The notes beneath the pieces were generated by a model that saw only the letters and a list, made by a program, of their open reading frames with translations, was not told the origin of the DNA and did not search any database. Positions 31,433-34,568 of a stretch of 34,568 nt of DNA are shown here, in pieces. The position numbers and the translations under genes are program-made. Source of the stretch: Fidelibacterota bacterium (GTDB lineage: Bacteria; Fidelibacterota; UBA2242); assembly GCA_016783665.1 (NCBI GenBank), contig JADHWC010000019.1, forward strand, positions 1 through 34,568, given 5' to 3'. Position 1 is the stretch's first letter, and each line of letters opens with the position of its first letter.

Positions 31433-34144
31433 TTAGTTAAGCAATAAGAGTTTCTGCTTACTGAGCTTGTCTTTCTGTTGCAATACCAGGAAATATACGC
31501 CGCTACTGATGCGGTGTCCCCGGCTGTTTTTTCCAGCCCACCGGAGCACATGCAGTCCTTTGTATGGTTCGGAAATAGTAAAGTCATCAATCTTCTGCCC
31601 TAAAATATTATAAACCTTCAACGATGCTTTTGAATCATCGATCAGGCGGGCGCGGATATCGACAGTCTGTCTATCCGATGTCAGAAATGGATTCGGAATG
31701 ACGGAAAAGATTTTCAACTGATCTGACGGCTCGGTTATTGTCCCCTGATATTGAAAATTCATAGTTGATGAATCAATCCCGTTATAGAAAGTAAACGGAA
31801 TCGACGCCGAATATATATTTTCCGGATCGATAAAAACATCAACGCGGGCTGTATCCGTCAATCCAATAACTCCTTGCACGGGATAAAACGCAAGCACAGG
31901 ATCATCAGATTGAAAATTGAATCCTGCTTCGCCAATCCCGATATTTATGACCCTCAATGTTTTTGTAATAACTTGATCGGAAAATATCATATCGTCCGGA
32001 TAAATTGCCGATTGCGGTAGATTCCGGTTACGTTCCAATACCGATACCATCAGGGAGTCATTCCCACCATTCGATTGAATATCCAAATTATGATTATAAA
32101 TACCGGGGTCCAGCAAATTCCTGTTAACTGTGACAGAAACCGACTGACGGGTTGTCAGATTGCTTCCATCCGTGGGATTGACTGTCATCCATACCGGAGT
32201 TTGCGATGTGATTTGCCAGTCTAATTCTTCCGAACCGAGATTCCGTATCTCAAAGGTATTTGTATATTCGCCACTCCAGAACAGTAGTATGGCAGGCGTG
32301 ACCGATAACATCGGACTGCTGGTGATTTCTTTGCGAATGATGGCAGCAATCGCCCAGTCACCATCGAGACTTTCATTACCAACCTGGTATTTAATCAGAT
32401 CTAAATAATTGCCTCCTGTTTTTAAGTAAGCCCTGCCAAATCCTTCGTCAGTTTCACAATAGCCAAGACTTTGTTTGGAGTCCTCGCTGCTGACTGAAAT
32501 ATAAAATGAAGTCGTAGTCAATGATGATACACCATTAGGAAAATAGAATTTCGTCCAGCTCATCTGGTTGGGGACGATTTCATATGCTTCTACCGGAGCT
32601 CCATTAAGGGATTGGATAACCTGTATTATCAGCGGCGAGTCTTTACCAACATTAACCATGATTCCGGCTAGCTGAGATGATTCATCGGGTAATTGAAATT
32701 TCTCGGCAGCGAACGCATCGTTCATTTGTATGTAATAACTGACTGACTCATCGTAAACGATCTCAGACTCTTCGACACCGCCTATACCGCTGGCTGAATA
32801 CGTGAGGGAGATTGTACTTTCTTTCGATGTGATCTTTTCCCAGAACGGAATAAACGTTATTTTTTCATATGTGATCCCGAAATCAGGATCTTCAAAATGA
32901 TAAGGTGATTTAGTAAGAGATGTGACATTTACCTGCTCCTCATCTGAATGCCGGATTATTGCCATTTTAAACTGCGGGTCTGTATCAAAATCGAGATTAA
33001 ATTCAATGTCCTTACCGGCATAAAATTGAATATACTGAGCGGCAGCGTTGGACAGTTTCAAACTGATCATATTGTCCTTTGTAAAACTTCCGTAAAAATG
33101 ATCTGACTGGACATCGGGAATATTTTCCCCTTTATAGCTATATTTTCCACTATGTATATCGGGATTATTAATCAGATTTGCGATGAACCAATCCTGAATT
33201 AATTCTTCTTTTGTGGTTATGAATCCATTGGATTGTAATACGTTACCGTAGCTATCCAATGAATTGGATTTTTCCTGAACAATATCATGGATAAAATCAA
33301 CGCCAAATCGTTTATAATTATAAAATGTCCACAATCCGACTTTTGCATAGTCGGTAACACTTTCATCAAATGAATTCAAGGGTCTGTTTGTATCACGTAA
33401 AAATAAGCTGAAAGAACGGGACTCAAATCCGAGGATAATCGAAGCTAATTCCGAAAGACCTTCGTTTAGCCAGATACTCTCGTCGGAATCTGCTCCATAA
33501 TGAATTAAATGTTGTAATTCGTGAGCGATGACACCGAGGGTTGCTTCGTCATACACTTTTGCGGGATTTGTATCGATATATATAATGTCACTGTAATTTC
33601 CTTTCCCGGGCTGATTTATCTGATCAATCGGATCGAAATATCCGGCGACATAGGTCTCAGACTCATCCGGTACATAATTGTCTCTGACGTCAATCAAGAG
33701 CACAAAAAGTTTACCATTTTTATCCACATCCGGAATTTGCCCGAATATCTCGATTTCATTAGCAATGATTCCCTTATTGGGATTTATTGATAATGCGGGT
33801 GTTTCATACAATAGAGTCGCTACAAGCCTGTCGGTGTCGGTATGATTGATTCTTCCGGAATCGACCTCGGCTGCTTCGGCATAAACGACAATCTCATTCT
33901 CCTCCTTGATCTTATAGAAGGATACTTCGATTATCGTAGCAGTGCTGGAATGAAGGTCTTCTCTGATATAAAATGTTGTATCGCCGGCAGTAGGTTTCGC
34001 CAGCCGTTTTGTAATAACAATTTCCGGGATTTTGCCCCAGGTGTGCGGTGTTCCACAAACCGGAATGGGATCAGAAACAGTTAATTGATTTGAAAATAGT
34101 AATAATGGTAGAGATATTATAAATATCAGGCGTTTGATTCGCAT
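31433..34144 (-). CDS. Secreted metalloprotease with BACON-like and FlgD/type IX-like C-terminal domains
   Basis: With the start at 34144 the product has 903 residues and a signal peptide (MRIKRLIFIISLPLLLFSNQ). An upstream in-frame ATG at 34168 would add eight residues and spoil it. The protease domain has HELQH at 208-212 and Glu228 in WLNEGLSE, a zinc site of the M30 (hyicolysin)-like type. Later come a BACON-like beta-sandwich (LSVTPAILLFWSG to LDIQSNGG, with LDWQI and VWMTVNPTDG), another Ig-like domain, and a final FlgD-like domain (SVIPNPFL, LKVYNILGQKI, SGVYFLVLQ) that serves as a sorting or anchoring tail in FCB bacteria. It is probably exported to the surface to digest protein. It starts inside the gpsA stop (TAATG). 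Confidence 0.85.
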   Translation of the reverse strand: MRIKRLIFIISLPLLLFSNQLTVSDPIPVCGTPHTWGKIPEIVITKRLAKPTAGDTTFYIREDLHSSTATIIEVSFYKIKEENEIVVYAEAAEVDSGRINHTDTDRLVATLLYETPALSINPNKGIIANEIEIFGQIPDVDKNGKLFVLLIDVRDNYVPDESETYVAGYFDPIDQINQPGKGNYSDIIYIDTNPAKVYDEATLGVIAHELQHLIHYGADSDESIWLNEGLSELASIILGFESRSFSLFLRDTNRPLNSFDESVTDYAKVGLWTFYNYKRFGVDFIHDIVQEKSNSLDSYGNVLQSNGFITTKEELIQDWFIANLINNPDIHSGKYSYKGENIPDVQSDHFYGSFTKDNMISLKLSNAAAQYIQFYAGKDIEFNLDFDTDPQFKMAIIRHSDEEQVNVTSLTKSPYHFEDPDFGITYEKITFIPFWEKITSKESTISLTYSASGIGGVEESEIVYDESVSYYIQMNDAFAAEKFQLPDESSQLAGIMVNVGKDSPLIIQVIQSLNGAPVEAYEIVPNQMSWTKFYFPNGVSSLTTTSFYISVSSEDSKQSLGYCETDEGFGRAYLKTGGNYLDLIKYQVGNESLDGDWAIAAIIRKEITSSPMLSVTPAILLFWSGEYTNTFEIRNLGSEELDWQITSQTPVWMTVNPTDGSNLTTRQSVSVTVNRNLLDPGIYNHNLDIQSNGGNDSLMVSVLERNRNLPQSAIYPDDMIFSDQVITKTLRVINIGIGEAGFNFQSDDPVLAFYPVQGVIGLTDTARVDVFIDPENIYSASIPFTFYNGIDSSTMNFQYQGTITEPSDQLKIFSVIPNPFLTSDRQTVDIRARLIDDSKASLKVYNILGQKIDDFTISEPYKGLHVLRWAGKNSRGHRISSGVYFLVLQQKDKLSKQKLLLLN

Positions 34145-34568
34145 TACGATTTCGGAACAGAATGCCATTCTTCCGCCGGAGCTCTCCCCATCAGATCGCG
34201 TAGCGCTTTTTGCGGGTTCTTACCTTCAAAGAGTACTTTGTAAATCTCTTCGGAAATGGGCATCAGAACTCTATATTTTTTCATCATTTGATGAACAGTC
34301 ATACAGGTATGAACACCTTCGGCAATCATAGACATTCCATTTAAAATGTCCTCTAATTTCCGACCTTTCCCAATCTCTTCCCCAACATATCTGTTGCGAC
34401 TGTGTTTACTGCCGCAGGTTACAATAAGATCACCAACACCGCTTAATCCTGCGAAGGTTTCTTCACGTCCACCCAGACGGACGCCAATGCGGATCATTTC
34501 CATTAACCCGCGCGTGATCAACGCTGCTTTTGTGTTATCGCCCAGACCTAATCCATCACAAATACCGG
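34144..34568 (-). CDS. gpsA: Glycerol-3-phosphate dehydrogenase [NAD(P)+], C-terminal part, 5' end outside window
   Basis: A cytoplasmic enzyme that makes sn-glycerol 3-phosphate for phospholipid synthesis. The frame enters from the right edge and reads GICDGLGLGDNTKAAL, the substrate-site helix of GpsA, then LITRGLMEMIRIGVRLGG, LSGVGDLIVTC and SRNRYVGEEIGKG, all conserved. It ends normally with AEEWHSVPKS. The part upstream of about base 34568 (NAD domain, roughly 190 residues) lies outside the window. Its TAA overlaps the ATG of the secreted protease by one base, so the two are translationally coupled although they have unrelated roles. Confidence 0.95.
   Translation of the reverse strand, partial: GICDGLGLGDNTKAALITRGLMEMIRIGVRLGGREETFAGLSGVGDLIVTCGSKHSRNRYVGEEIGKGRKLEDILNGMSMIAEGVHTCMTVHQMMKKYRVLMPISEEIYKVLFEGKNPQKALRDLMGRAPAEEWHSVPKS

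Noticed and set aside
1-34568. tRNA, rRNA, riboswitch or prophage genes
   Set aside because: Intergenic stretches were read on both strands; no cloverleaf, conserved RNA core or phage gene block was recognised.

Overview
The window is bacterial chromosome, AT-leaning, with dense coding and several tight operons. It most likely comes from the FCB superphylum (Bacteroidota, Calditrichota, KSB1, Marinimicrobia and relatives). The grounds are a secreted metalloprotease ending in a FlgD/type IX-like sorting domain, an operon of DUF4175- and DUF4159-type envelope proteins, a protein from the family often labelled 'asparagine synthetase B' in Bacteroidota, and many Sec or lipoprotein signals. A species cannot be named from the sequence.

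Left part (1-6188). This is the end of a division and cell-wall (dcw) cluster: murC (cut by the window edge), ftsQ, ftsA and ftsZ. Between murC and ftsQ, where many genomes carry murB, lie about 180 bases that read in broken frames as a decayed murB core. A two-sided terminator separates ftsZ from the convergent rpmB, and dusB diverges from rpmB.

Mobile-element part (6398-8048). A REP-associated (Y1/HUH) transposase gene with a +1 frame break lies between two near-identical leader repeats, each with two copies of a 10-bp-stem palindrome. The downstream leader copy supplies the start codon and first 13 codons of an unrelated lipoprotein gene.

Metabolic and transport part (8049-12346). It holds an M24 metallopeptidase and an isochorismatase-type hydrolase in one operon, perhaps led by a 47-residue membrane peptide. 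A dicarboxylate/amino-acid:cation symporter, a small frameshifted membrane gene, a YjbQ-family protein and a 57-residue lipoprotein follow.

Envelope operon (19864 down to 12483, minus strand). Four closely packed genes encode a secreted DUF4159-type protein, a 1130-residue membrane-anchored DUF4175-type coiled-coil protein, a TPR protein and a secreted amidotransferase-like protein. I infer a periplasmic complex of unknown function, and this is the best candidate here for an undescribed system. A divergent gene encodes a secreted protein with a beta-rich domain, TPRs and a BamE-like tail; rnhA and a secreted protein with duplicated YfaP-like domains follow it.

Right part (23592-34568). The operon M50 site-2 protease, mltG, pcrA/uvrD runs on the minus strand. 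A MATE transporter follows, whose last codons lie in a repeat that recurs 262 bases downstream. Then come a nitronate monooxygenase, a decayed C-terminal fragment of a CvfB-type RNA-binding protein, the secreted metalloprotease, and gpsA (cut by the window edge) overlapping the protease start as TAATG.

No tRNA, rRNA, CRISPR array, prophage or obvious riboswitch was seen.
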